Source: Marthasterias glacialis (Eukaryota > Echinodermata > Asteroidea > Forcipulatida > Asteriidae). From it: a DNA stretch of 64,000 bases. Position 1 is the first letter of the stretch; every line of letters starts with the position of its first letter. The DNA lies in the NCBI GenBank assembly GCA_911728455.2, contig OU452227.1, forward strand, positions 16,322,110 through 16,386,109. Direction: 5' to 3'. Shown here piece by piece: positions 34,318 through 45,471 of the stretch. The notes beneath the pieces were generated by a model. That model was not told the origin of the DNA and did not search any database. It worked only from the letters and a program-made list of their open reading frames with translations. The position numbers and the translations under genes are program-made.

Positions 34318-35680
34318 GGTGTAGATCCATCTCGACTCAAAACCGACTCGACGCACGCCATCTCGACTCAAAACCATCTCGACTCAAAACCATCTCGACT
34401 CACAACCGTCACCAACTCGACTCAAAACCATCTCGACGCAAAAACCATCTCGACGCATATTAAAGAAATAAAGATAAAGACAAGTCCGAAGAGAATAGAC
34501 CAAATAGTTATTTTCAGCTCGGTACTTATTGTAGTTTTTTTTTTCTTCTTTTTTTTGGATTTTGAAGGACGATGTGTTGTCTTGGGATACCATGACAGTC
34601 AAGTCTTGAATGAACGGTGCAATGTCCCAATTTTTTATAGGCAGGACTTGAAAGAAACTGCCCACGCATATATTTTTGTAAATGCAAGTAACGATATACT
34701 GTAGGCCTACTTTTAACGCAGATTTGTGGATTTGAAGGTAGTAAAATGTTCTGTTTTTGACCAGTAAACTAGATTGATAAGTTACAAAAGAAATTTGAAG
34801 AGAAAATATGCAGCATAATAAATAAAGTTTAATGTAGTGTCAAATTAAACTGCTAAATAGTTCGTTTACAATTTTTTGTATTTTTTATCATCATTATAGG
34901 CCAATGCCTACTTGAGAATTATTAACCTTATTTTAGTATAGGTTTTAATTTGAAATTAAGCCCATTCAAGTAGTCTACATTGTAAACAATGATATTGGGT
35001 GACTCTTCCAACCCATTGTCGTGGTACCTGGGCGTGATAGACTAATCCTAGAAACGCGCCGCATCGTTAATCGTTCTACCTGTGGGTATAATCTCCTTGT
35101 CGGTAAGTCGCGTAGAGCAATTGTCTTTATTCATTCCATTTATTCAGTTCAATTCAATTCAAGGCCTTGGGGTAAAGAATGCTGGTATAACATTGGACGT
35201 TTATAGGAAAGCCGATCGTCAGTTACGTTGAGGTGAAAGTAAAATTCTTTTCATATCATTTTTTGTTTCTAAAAAGTGGAACGGGATCTGGAATGACAGG
35301 CAACATTAAAGGCAACAATTTAAATGTTACAATTGTACTTTTGGCAGCCATGGTCAGCGTAAATTTAACCGGTATATTTCACAAAAATTTCCTTGACATT
35401 TCGGATTTGTTCATTTGAAATAATGTTAATAACGATTACTAAATTTATACTGAAATTTGTAACAACATCTTCATAGACGACAAATTATTTTGAACTGAAA
35501 TGAACAGAGCCATCAATCATAAAGTGCGTTGGTATTGGTGTTGCGTCGAGTTGGTATTGCTGATGCGTCGAGTCGGTTTTGAGTCGAGATGGATTTGAGT
35601 CGACTTGACTTGAGTCGAGTCGGTTTTGCGTCGAGGTGGTTTTGAGTCGAGATGGATTTGAGTCGAGATGACTGCACACC
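34318..35680. mobile_element. Foldback-type MITE with 8-bp TSD in ALG1 intron 1
   Basis: Exact direct repeats atcgaaaa at 34310-34317 and 35681-35688 flank a 1363-bp element with ends ggtgtagatccatctcgac and gtcgagatgactgcacacc. Each end is an array of a 16-bp word (tcgactcaaaaccatc and its complement gatggttttgagtcga), about 7 copies left and 8 right, in inverted orientation. The 1-kb centre is AT-rich with short frames only. The 8-bp TSD is compatible with hAT and some other superfamilies; the GGTGT end does not decide. Confidence 0.85.
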
Positions 35681-35699
35681 ATCGAAAATACTGTTTGGT

Positions 35700-36520
35700 T
35701 GATTTCGTACAATTATTATAAATATAGCTATATTATAGGCCTATATTAGGCCGAGTAAAAGAAAAAACATGTTCAGCGTCCGGGTTTCAAAAAAAAAGGA
35801 AGGAGGAGGGGCTTTTTATTTTTTTATTTTTTATTTTCAAGATGGCCGCCATTCTTTTAAAAAATTTCAAATATCCATTGTTTTTCTACTGTTCAAACAC
35901 AAAATTCATAAAAGAAACATGTTGGACAAGACATTGAACACGTTTACAGTGGTTTTATTTGGTTTTTGTCAACATAATTGCAAAAGGCAAGATTATCAAG
36001 AAAGATACATCAAATAAAACTCATAAGTGAAAGTTTGAGTTGATTAATGCAGTGCCTACTTATTGAGAAAACTGCAAAAAACTGTCACGGTTTTTCCATC
36101 AAATGCATCCACTTTCAACGAGCTGACAGTATGTACCAACCTGATCTCTGGCTGTATTAAGGGCAGCATTCCAACGGACACCATGGAAATTTCCCAAAAT
36201 CGCCTGCAGGCAATTTTGGAGATTCAAAGTTTTCTACATAAATTCGGCTTTATTACCTTCGTTTTTGTTCGTATCAATGTACACACAAAGACCATTTTCT
36301 TGCTTTCTTGAGACTTTCAAACTAAACAAGACAGAAAACCCACGGAAAAACGCATCGGCAGCCGATCACAATCACATGCAGCTAGCTGTCAAGAGTCCAT
36401 GTGTTGTTGTTTGTCAACTCATGGAATATTAGACTTCAAATCAAGTCAAACTGAGTTTAGTTGCCGCTAGCTTCAACAGCGTTCCGCACTTGTACGTATA
36501 CGGCGGCGCCTACTGAGAAC
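35700..36520. other. Intron sequence without recognised feature
   Basis: AT-rich part of ALG1 intron 1. Short open frames only, such as 35769-36017 and 36063-36311, without known motifs. Confidence 0.35.
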
Positions 36521-36525
36521 ACGAC

Positions 36526-36700
36526 TGTCTAACCGACTTGTCCGAGTTTAGTATTAAATACGTTAGCGCGTGTAATCGGAGTTGCATAAGCTCATACAAG
36601 TCATGACGGATGAATCTGTTCCCCGACTTGTCCGAGTTTAGTATTTACGTAATAGTCATGACAAACGGATGACAAACGAGTCTGTACCCCGACTTTACAT
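36526..36700. repeat. Two-copy tandem repeat, ~90 bp
   Basis: The phrase cgacttgtccgagtttagta occurs at about 36535 and 36624, each followed by ttacgtaa/aatacgtt and gtcatgacggatga / gtcatgacaaacgg. An imperfect duplication with no coding sign. Confidence 0.5.
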
Positions 36701-37062
36701 GTAGCGACGACGATAAAAAAATTGACGTATCCGGTCCTCGTGAAAAAGACAAACGTTTATTAATCGTTAGTGCTACTAGAGTACTGCTAATACCAAAGGA
36801 TTGCAGGAAAAAATACCCGAATGGATTGTACGTACTTGGAGTGGAGATTGGGTCAACTGGACCGATAATCTATAAATTGGAATTTCTGACTTGCAAGTAT
36901 TTTATTTTCCGATGGCTCGGCTGACATTTTACGATTTTTAAAATCTCATTTTGAATTGGTAAAAATAAAAATAAAATCCATGCTGCCCCCAAAAAGGAAG
37001 CGGGCGGGGACGCTAAACATAAGTTTTTTTTACTTCGCCCTATCATTATTATTGTTCCGTCC

Positions 37063-37182
37063 TAGATCCAGTAACTGGGGCGCTGTACTCCTTTTAAAAA
37101 AATTTTTTGACATTGTCGGTAGTACGACCGACAATGTCAAAATTTTTAAAAAAGGAGTACAGCGCCCCAGTTACTGGGTCTA
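37063..37182. mobile_element. 120-bp palindromic MITE with 9-bp TSD
   Basis: Arms tagatccagtaactggggcg and cgccccagttactgggtcta continue inwards (ctgtactccttttaaaaa; aaaaaggagtacag) to a centre gtagtacgaccgac, so almost the whole element is one hairpin. Exact 9-bp direct repeats gttccgtcc (37054-37062 and 37183-37191) flank it. A 9-bp TSD points to the Mutator-like group. This is the cleanest member of the family also seen at 25868, 26826, 27747 and 37519. Confidence 0.88.
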
Positions 37183-37189
37183 GTTCCGT

Positions 37190-37280
37190 CCCAACTTGAG
37201 AATCGCCCCAACTATAGTTGGGACTGGTCCCAACTTGAGTGTTACAGTTGGGGCGCCCCAACTATAGTTGGGATCGCAGT
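37190..37280. repeat. Cluster of short palindromes, cccaactatagttggg
   Basis: The 16-bp perfect palindrome cccaactatagttggg occurs twice (about 37211 and 37258), separated by cccaacttgag and gttacagttggggcg. Function unknown; it sits immediately beside the MITE at 37063. Confidence 0.6.
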
Positions 37281-37346
37281 AAATATAGAGTAACATCGGA
37301 GCTACTCCTAGAACTAATAGGATTTTGTACATGTCACTCTATGAGG

Positions 37347-37425
37347 TTTGTGGAGACGATAGCGGAACGAACCTCATAGTTCTAGGAGACGATAGCGGAA
37401 CGAACCTCATAGTTCCAGGAGTACA
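37347..37425. repeat. 33-bp direct duplication
   Basis: Two nearly identical copies of gagacgatagcggaacgaac followed by ctcatagttc(t/c)ag(g). No gene context besides ALG1 intron 1. Confidence 0.7.
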
Positions 37426-37518
37426 TCGGAGCCATGTGGACACGGAGGCAAAATTAGCGATGCCACCCCCCCCCCACACACACAGAGAATGTGATATGTC
37501 CGCACAAACGGCAATACT

Positions 37519-37950
37519 AGACCCAGTAACTGGAGCACAGGTACTCCTTTTTTGAGATTTTGACATTATCTGTCGTACTAGCGCCCCAGTAAGGAATATT
37601 TAGTAACTGCGACGGTCAGGAGGATTTAAATCACCTCTGTTAAAAAAAATGCCTTAGACTCAACAGAATTGCTCAAATTTCGCCTACTGTCTTCTCCAAG
37701 TGTTTTAAGGTGAATTAAAATGCATTCAATTGTACTCACGATCATTTTCTTTCCTCCAAATCGATGATCTTTAGGGCCTCTGACAACCCTGCCGTTACAT
37801 TCGCCATTTTGATTACTAATGTCACGACTGTTTCCTGACTTGAAAAAAGTCGTATTAACGCTGCGGGGATCACGTGTTCGCTGATGCCCGGACTTGAATA
37901 TTGTTTTGTGCAGTCAATGCAGGATACCAGTCAACGAACACCACAAAGTT
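37519..37950. repeat. Dispersed repeat with palindromic head, copy 2
   Basis: Begins with a 75-bp mini-palindrome (tagacccagtaactggagca ... tagcgccccagta) and then aligns with 25960-26360 across aattgtactcacgatcattt, tcctccaaatcgatg and gcagtcaatgcaggatacca. Two independent genomic copies with the same order argue for one composite repeat family. Confidence 0.65.
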
Positions 37951-38034
37951 CCATTGGATATGATTGGCCGAGCGCGCGCTGTACAATGTTGCCATTGTGG
38001 GGCTATGAAATAGAAAATGTGTTTAACACGCCCG

Positions 38035-39663
38035 TTAAGCACAAAATCCGCCGTTAAGCAGCTCTATGAAATTGGGCCCTGGTAGAAGACTCTCATGAAG
38101 TTGTTTAATTTTAGCATTGAATAAGGGATTTGTCGGTCCCTGATCCCCCATGGTGTTCTTCAAAGATGTTATTAGCTTTGCTATAGTATCGTCTCTCTCT
38201 TTGGATGTGACAGCTTTGGCTATTTCTTTGATGGTGCTTCTGAAAGCCTCCAGATAGGTTTCTGCATCCCCTGCCCCAACCTCTGTTAACCCTATTGTTA
38301 TTTTTTTTCCCATCTCTTAGTGTAATTTGGAAGCCCTTGAGGTAGTGATGGTGAAACTTAATTGTGGCATCAGAGTGTAAGGTGTTTCCTGTCATATTAG
38401 ATGGAACCCCTCCCTTTTCCATGTACTCGTAGGTTTGGTTTTGTGCGACAAACTTTGCCTCATTTAAAATCCTGTGTAAAGTTCCTTGTGAAGGAAGTCT
38501 CTGTGGTATTTTGCCAATGAGATTTTTGCAGACAGTATTGATTACCTTTGGAACCTTGGACATACTGATGTTACACTCTGTCAGAAGGACCATAATTGTT
38601 TCTCTTAGCTCATTTACAAATTTTCTCTCTTCAAAAGTGTATGACATTATCTTCAAGCAATGCATTTAGCTGCTCAAGTTCTTTGATGTACATGTAGGAG
38701 TCACTTTCCAGTATTTGTCCTTTCGGCTCTTCTATTTTTGCTCCAGATCGCACATAGTTTTTTCAGCTCTTGATTTGACTTGGGTAAGATTTCTCAGTGC
38801 ATCACGTCGTTTTTGTTTTGCATCTCCTAGCATTTCCGCTTGCACCTGTGTGCATTCATCTTTTTCTTGTGCCTGTAAGCTCATCGCCTCATTTTCAGTT
38901 TCAAGTTCTTGTATTTTCTTGAATTTTTTTTCTGCAATCCCAACAGCTCTTGCTACCTTTTTCTTAAGGTTCTTTATAGTGGTTGACTTCTCCGGCACCT
39001 TCTCCTGTAATTTGCTGATATTTTCATTAGCCGTATCCAATTCGCTTGACTTGACTTCAAAATTTCTTATGAGTTTATTTTTCTCTTGTCTGAGTTTGTT
39101 GATGTAGTTTGCAACTACCATTGATGAGTGGTTCTTTATCACGACCTCAAGCTCCTGCGCAAGTCTTTCAGATGTATGCGATGCCTTCTTCAGCTCATCC
39201 TCTAAGTGTTTGTGTTTCTTCTCCATCTGCTTTATTTCATTCTTATGCTCTTCAGATTCAGCCTCCATGTCTTCATAAGAGTGCTTTTCTGGCAAGACAG
39301 GTGGTGGAGGTGGTGGAAGAGGAGGCACAAACTCTTTGTCCAAAAAGTCTGGCAGCGCACTCTTCTTGTTGCGACGTAACTTCTTTCGCTTGTTTACCGC
39401 TGCAGTAATCTTCAATCTTAGGCTAATTAAATTACAGTTACGTATTTCTGAATGTTCAAGAGCCAACTTTACCAGCAAGTCTGCAGTTTCCTATGCATTG
39501 TTGGTAGGATTGCTATGAAGGACTTCAAGAACAAGCCCATTTCTTATCGCCCTCAGCTTGCCAGCAAGTGGTTTTGTTAGATCCTTAATAGTAACGACAC
39601 AACCGTCACTATAGGGGCCCAAAGAAAATTCATCAGACATGCTTTTTCCATCTGCCATAATGC
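38035..39663 (-). pseudogene. Transposon-like protein gene, second exon, broken
   Basis: One minus-strand coding sequence with three lesions. It starts after a clear 3' splice site (tattttctccctag|gc) with IMADGKSMSDEF. It reaches an in-frame TAG after HSNPTNNA (about 39493), then continues in frame as ETADLLVKLALEH. It carries a proline run (PPLPPPPPPVLPEK) and a long Glu/Lys-rich coiled coil of about 200 residues. After a stop at 38732 a shifted frame continues (TFEERKFVNELRETIM, GKIPQRLPSQGTLHRILNEA, LHSDATIKFHHHYLKGFQ). A one-base slip in a run of eight A near 38305 shifts it again to KITIGLTEVGAGDAETYLEA and NTMGDQGPTNPLFNAKIKQL. I recall similar multicopy proteins in marine invertebrate genomes and suspect an RNase H-like transposase, with DATIK as a possible first acidic residue, but I cannot name the superfamily. 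Confidence 0.65.
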
Positions 39664-39858
39664 CTAGGGAGAAAATAAAACAAAAACACAAATTTAACAA
39701 TGTTTCAGAAAAGTTATTCAAAACTGTTATTATTAATACATTGGATGATGGTATGTCATAGTGTGTTTTGTTTGTTGAAACTGGAATTCATGCAATTAAA
39801 GTCATAGAAAAAAAAGTGTATACATTTTGGTATTTGTGTTATTTGTCTTTGTTTTAGT

Positions 39859-39893
39859 GGGGGGGGGGGGGGGGGGGGGAGGGGAGGGGAGGG
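39859..39893 (+). repeat. Poly-G tract
   Basis: An uninterrupted run of about 21 G followed by aggggaggggaggggaggg, inside the intron of the minus-strand pseudogene. It could form a G-quadruplex on the + strand, and its exact length is likely to be unreliable in any assembly. Confidence 0.9.
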
Positions 39894-40461
39894 GAGAGCA
39901 ACAGGGAAGTGCCAGCCACACCCTAGGCTGGTGGTAGTATTGTATACTCTTCCTAAATTATATTCATAATATATTTAAGTATTAAACATTTTGAAGAATG
40001 GAATAGCCCAGGCAGATGACAGCGACGGTATACATACTGTACTTCTCAGGCGATACCATTATTTCTGTATGTAAATGAATGTTGAGGGGGCTTTTCAATT
40101 TGACTAAAATTCCATTAAACGTTTTTTCTAAGTTAAATTTATATAAATAGTTATAAATAAATTACAATTACAGTATTTGTTCAAAATCAATAGTTTATTA
40201 CCCAAAATTCCATGTACCAAGCAGTGTCTGTGGGTGTGTTCCGGACCGGCTCAATCAAACTTCCTGGCTGGGAGTTGTGCCTGAACGCTTCCGGTGAACA
40301 ATCACTACCATATCACACACAAGGCCGTAATCCTCGGACAAAAGCACTCATGAATAAGTGAACAAAATGTGCTCTCTGGACAAAACTACACTGAATAGCG
40401 ACTTTAAAATCCCACACATACTATAAAAGACATGTAAAATTCATTTAATGATAACACTTAC

Positions 40462-40830
40462 CTGGATAATTGTGAATATCACTCTCAAAAATCGTTCTGA
40501 TTTTCACTTTTTTTGTAACTTGCGTGTTACAATAGTTATCGAGATCGTGTAAACACTGTCGTGTACAGAACCCCTTCGGTAACCAAGGAAAACCCGTCTT
40601 ACTGCCAATCATTGGTAAACCGAGGCAGAGGCTGCCAAGTTGGTGCTTCGCGAAACGTTCGGCCAAATTGTGGGTCCGAAGGCGTGGATCGGTTACTCTT
40701 GTGAAAAGTTGGGCGGAGCAAATGGGCTTCATTCACATGAAGTTTTGGCACGCTTACATTTACCCTACAATAGTGTTTTTGAATAAGGGTTTTACTTTCA
40801 GTTTCTGACATACAAAAGCCGTACAATTTT
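40462..40830 (-). pseudogene. First exon of the transposon-like gene, THAP-like finger?
   Basis: Ends at a consensus donor (ATCCAG|GTAAGT at 40462/40461) that joins in frame (YPG|IMADG) to the acceptor at 39663 across a 798-bp intron. Two overlapping frames are needed: YCRVNVSVPKLHVNEA with PTFHKSN in one, then VTDPRLRT and LAERF in another, then GFPWLPKGFCTRQCLHDLDN before the splice. A VPxC-like start, an F-H-K motif and later Trp/Phe suggest a decayed C2CH (THAP-like) DNA-binding finger, common on animal transposases. This identification is weak. Confidence 0.45.
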
Positions 40831-41130
40831 GAGGTTAAACTGGTTAAACAAATTCAAACAGTGTGAGCGGTGTTGAATTTGGCGCCGCGGTGTAGTTGCA
40901 TTGCTTAAGTAAAATCTTATACAGATCGGATAATCTTAGGATCTTAGCGTTGTTTATGCTAAGTATTAATTCCTAAGTTATTAATTTATTGTATTAAGCG
41001 GTTAAAACTCAAACACTTTTATAATTTTATAATTTGCTTTTATAATTTACAGGGCCTTCTCAGTGTTTTATTACAGTGTGTGAAATGAGGCAACCCTCAG
41101 ATAAAATGGACTTGGCTGCACAAGGGACTT
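40831..41130. other. Intron sequence without recognised feature
   Basis: AT-rich part of ALG1 intron 1. No gene or repeat recognised. Confidence 0.3.
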
Positions 41131-41180
41131 TCAATAGACTGATTGTGCGACCAATATTTACATGTCATCACGTCTGGTGC
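41131..41180. mobile_element. Terminal fragment of the AGACCGATTGCGCGA family
   Basis: The sequence aatagactgattgtgcgacc, then aatatttacatgtcatcacg, aligns with the right terminus of the element at 32421-33222 read on the minus strand. It is cut at about 41175, where a ctgggcgactag-type repeat begins. Confidence 0.55.
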
Positions 41181-41275
41181 TGGGCGACTAGTGAAACTCA
41201 GTACTCGAGTTGTCGTGCGTCAACTATTTGCAACTACTTGACTAGTGACTTTTTTTGCAACTTATCACAGTGGAC
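41177..41275. repeat. cgactag-rich repeat fragment
   Basis: The words gctgggcgactagtg, tactcgagttgtcg, gcaactacttgactag match the theme of 17597-17712. Probably the terminus of a hAT-type element; boundaries unknown. Confidence 0.4.
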
Positions 41276-41279
41276 ATCC

Positions 41280-42235
41280 CCGTCCACGTGTGTATAAAGC
41301 ACACACAACACAGCAACTTCGGTGCGACAGCGAGTTAAGACCCAGACATAGGGTCACATTTTTGTTGTTGAGATTACTAAAAAAAATTGTCCATTGGATT
41401 CTCAAGATCCATTTTTTGGAATGGACAAATTATTTTTTATATTAACCTGTATTTCAGAAATTGTAGTTTGCCAACATTTATTACATGAAAAATATTAAGA
41501 ACAAAAACCACAAAAACACGAATCGGCATTATCGGCAGCGCACCAAGATGTGTTTTTTTCAGAGTGTTTTAGTTTCAAGGATTTTTTGTTTATATTGTGG
41601 GTTGCTGTTTTGTTCTGCTTCATTGGCAATGGCTGCTTATTATAGAACAAAAAACCCTCTTTCAGACCAAAAGATTTGCACAATATGTTCTAAAGTGATG
41701 AGGCAAAGGGGAGGGGGGTTGGGGAGGGGGATACACGTATGTAAGTCGGCTCAATCAAGCCAAGCAGTATATTTACTGTGGCAAGATAAATGATTATTTC
41801 ATGGGGGGGGTGCGATAACACCACAGAAAAACATAATAGTTGTATAGTTCCCAATGTCACTCAAAGGCCAAGGAAACATTTTGAGACAAACTTTTTCTGA
41901 TCTTGAAAAAATGACGCCTCATGAAATAAAAAAAAACTAGATATTTTATCAACAAATGCATTAACCACAACATATATGATTACTTTATGACAGCGCCAGG
42001 TAAATGTAACATCGATCAGAGTCGTGGATCAATCAGAGACGTGTGATGATCGCAAGTGTAAAAACAGTCATAAAAGGGCGCAATTTATAAACAGCACCCT
42101 CTTGGATATCCCCTCTTTTTTCATAATTTTGTGCCCATATTTCAACTGATAACCTACTTGTTTGTGCCCAAAGATGATACTGAGACATGCCTGATGTATT
42201 TCAAAGGTATTGTGACCGATCATTCTACAAAAATT
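41280..42235. other. Intron sequence without recognised feature
   Basis: AT-rich, with a purine-rich block near 41700-41730 and short frames on both strands. No family recognised. Confidence 0.3.
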
Positions 42236-42269
42236 TGTCGGTGTCTGGGTCAAATAGGGTTTTAAACCA

Positions 42270-42345
42270 CTGTGGACGGGCGAGTCAAATCCTGTCCTTT
42301 TGTAGTCCGTTGGGCGAGTAAGAAAATGTCCCTTGTCTGGATTTT
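42270..42345. mobile_element. Fragment related to the hAT-like end at 25660
   Basis: Contains gggcgagtcaaatcctgtcc, ttttgtagtccgttgggcga and gtaagaaaatgtcccttgt, the reverse complement of words at 25680-25740 (gactcgcccagcgggctg, aaaggacaggttttgactcg). Boundaries not resolved. Confidence 0.45.
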
Positions 42346-42349
42346 ACAT

Positions 42350-43276
42350 GGCTATGCCGCTGTACAAGTGTGACATGCAAAATATAAAATGTACAAGTAT
42401 TGTCCACACTGTCACTGGTGGATAGTGAGACGAATTAGAGAAAAAAATAATAAAGTTCTTCTTTACATTATTGCAAGTGTTGTAAATATATTTATAATCT
42501 TTATTTTTCTTTATTTCCGTATTTATCCTATTGAGAATGGTAATAATTAAATATTTTTATACTAAATATAACTGTTTTTACTTATAGTAATATATTTGTA
42601 CTTATTTTTCTATATTTCCTTTCCTCTCCTGTAGTTGCTCAATTTTCGGCAGTTTGATTTGTCGATATAATAAATGTTGAAAAATCACCAAATCTACTTG
42701 AGATAAACTTGATTTATCTTTATACCCAAGGAGAGTGAAACTGGATTTACAAGATGAAACTTCTGTTATTTGACTGTGGATTATATTTTTTGACACACTT
42801 GATTGTTAGTAAAATAGTGCATTAGTGATACTGGAATTGAGACTTTATACAAACGTTTAGGTGTCACTATTGACAGGAAACTTTATTCTCAACATGTTGA
42901 AGCCTGATGATAGCACAAAGCGTAGATTTGAGAATAGAGGTACTGGTCCCCGTGGTTCTTGCCTTTTCTCTCGGAAAACGGGAATACAAATTGGTGATCG
43001 GAAATAGGTGTCGATTGGAAACGGGTGAAGGCACAATAATGTAGGCCTACTATTCGAGCATAGAGAAAGGGTCGAGTGACTTGACCCAACAACGTTCTTT
43101 TAACATTTGGACATTATGTAAAAACACCTCAGACTTGTAGGCTACAGTAAGTACTACTAGCCTACGAACTGCTTTAAATTGGTAACATTGTACCAGTACC
43201 AAAACTTTGCTTTAAACTTGGGCTTTGAAAAGAATTAGCACTTTTCAGGGTCATGATAAACAAAAATGAATATAGG
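42350..43276. other. Intron sequence without recognised feature
   Basis: Very AT-rich from 42430 to 42800. No coding or repeat structure I can support. Confidence 0.3.
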
Positions 43277-43424
43277 GCGCGTTCGATTAGCTTACACGTG
43301 TAGGTAACACTTACACGAGAGCGTTCGATTAGCCATCATGTGACACTCGTGTCTACCCCGGTGTAAGCCACCACTGCCCGAGCTCGTGAGCGAGTCCCTG
43401 ACCCATTGTTTTTGTACGTGTTTT

Positions 43425-43640
43425 TTTTTTTCGGTGTTTGGGCACTCGGCCCAGAACACCTCTTGATTTTGTTCTTTTTTTTTTGTTTTTGTTTTTAGGT
43501 GTTCGGGCAATTTGCCTGAAAACCTCTTGTTTTTGTTCTTTTTTTTTTTTAGCTGTTCAGACTTAGCAGTCGGAACAGGTATTGATTTTGTTGGGATTAT
43601 TATATTTAGCTGTTCCGACCATCAGTCGGAACAGCTATTG
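43425..43640 (+). repeat. Four tandem T-tailed hairpins
   Basis: Four hairpins of about 30 bp, spaced 55-65 bp: ggtgtttgggc/gcccagaacacc, aggtgttcgggc/gcctgaaaacct, agctgttcagac/gtcggaacaggt and agctgttccgac/gtcggaacagct. Each is followed by (ct)attg or cttg, then (a)ttttgtt and a T run. The last is the 5' end of the Helitron-like element at 43605; the preceding three look like diverged stacked copies of such an end. Confidence 0.75.
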
Positions 43641-43658
43641 TTTCTGTCAAGATTTTTA

Positions 43659-43701
<43 letters not shown>

Positions 43702-45375
43702 TTTATTTCCCCCAAAACCCTATTGACTTAACCACATGACTTTTCTGCGCACAAAATGCCGTTCTTTGAATTATCATTATGAGATAAATTCTATATCATG
43801 TTAAAGCTTGTGTCTTGACTTAGCTAAACGATATCATAAAATTATAATTATTAATTAATTAACCATAAGACAGCAGTGTGAATAATTAATTAAGCATTCT
43901 TGTCTCCAGCTTATCTCAGGAAGCCTACAACGGATCTTAATTTTCTTTTCAGTTATAGACTTGTTCAATATTGTAGATGGGCAATTTGTATTGTTTGTGT
44001 CTGTCACGTCATCATGACGTCGTTTATGGCACGTTTTGTGTCTGTGTACAAAAGGCACGGCTCAAAAAGTTTAACTATTTGGTAGGTCAAAAACCACAAT
44101 TTTTCTAAATATATTGAATTTTAGATTGCTATATTACAAAGATCGTTTAGAAAACATGAATGCTTTTACAAAGAGTTGTCCCAGACCATGTAAATTCATC
44201 AAAGCACAACGTAATTTCACTTTAATTAACCGTTAATTGTTCAATCTGAGCACAATTGGTGCAACGCTGTGTGGATTGCGCTGCTTTTCGCCGCTCAGAG
44301 TTGATTGCAAAGTTGTACACAAGTGCGCACTCGCCTGTTTTTCACGCGAACACCCAATGAGGATTTTGGGTGCTGCGAACCTGTACAGGTTTTTCATGGG
44401 AAAACTGCAAGTACACGTATGATTGCGGCGGGGTAGCGCTATCTTTTAGCGTTTAAAACTTCGAATTGTGTTCTCAGATGTTAGTTTGGCTTTTGGTATG
44501 ATCGCTCATATGCTATAGCTCCCTCTATCGGTAGATGTTTTTCTACATGAAACTTGCAGAATCTTAGCATTTTTAGGGTTTTCGTTCAAAGGCATCGCAT
44601 AGGAATAAATGTTACACCACCTTGTAAATAACAGAAAATCATAGTAAGGCAAACATGTTTTCGTCAAGTTACATTAATTCAAAGTTTAATAATGAAAAAT
44701 CTCATCTCCCGAAGCACATATCGTAGAGTCATAATCTTTGTGCCATTTTAAAGCTTAGAGCACGGGTGACATTTTACTTACAGATTAGACCCCGTTTTGA
44801 CCTTTCCTTCCGGTCCAAGCAGGAAGTTCAAAACTTTAAAACGTCATATTTCCTGAACTAAATTCTATAAAGTCGTAATCTTTGTGTTGTCATGTAGCTT
44901 ACATCATATGTGACATTTGATGTACAGGCGTAACCCCCATTTGACCTTTACTCTGGTCCAAACAGGAAGTTCAAAATTTCAAAATGTCGTATAGTCATAA
45001 TCTTTGTTCCATTTGTAGCTTACATCATATGTGACATTTGTTTATTAGCATGATCCCACTTTGACCTTTACTTCCGGTCCAAACAGGAAGTTCAAAATTT
45101 CTAAAAATCACATCTCCTGAACCAATTCTTGTAGAGTCATAATATTTGTACCATTTGTAGCTCACATAAAGTGTGACATTTGGATAAAACCCACTTTGAC
45201 CTTTACTTCCGGTCAAAATAAGCTTTAAATTAAAAAAATATATCTCCTGAGCCAATTGTCTAAAAGTCATAAATTTTGTATCGTGTAGGACCATTTTCAA
45301 GGTCTGGAGTGTTTAATCAAACGACAAACAACTTCGGAACAGCTACGTGTTTGTCCACAAACACATAATGTCTAG
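43605..45375 (+). mobile_element. Helitron-like non-autonomous element, copy A
   Basis: The 5' end carries the hairpin agctgttccgac...gtcggaacagct. The 3' end has a hairpin gtgtttgt-cc-acaaacac (45347-45364) followed 11 bases later by terminal CTAG and then T. A 3' hairpin 10-12 bp before CTRR and insertion next to T are Helitron hallmarks. No TIRs and no Rep/helicase frame. A 1.7-kb relative at 60101-61778 has the same two ends. An (att)n microsatellite lies at 43666-43702, and tandem ~120-bp repeats at 44740-45290. Confidence 0.75.
44740..45290 (+). repeat. Tandem ~120-bp repeats inside Helitron-like copy A
   Basis: About four to five imperfect units recognised by gacctttacttccggtc, aacaggaagttcaaaa, atctcctgaaccaatt, gtcataatctttgt and tagcttacatcatatgtgac. 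The same units occur about twice in copy B (61360-61625), so copy number varies between elements. Confidence 0.85.
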
Positions 45376-45471
45376 TTATTGTTATTATTTCACGATATCA
45401 CAGCACGCAAAAGAAAGATCTCATTTTCCTCTGTGCCGGTAACTCCTCGAGTTGGGCTACGTCCCGTAGCC

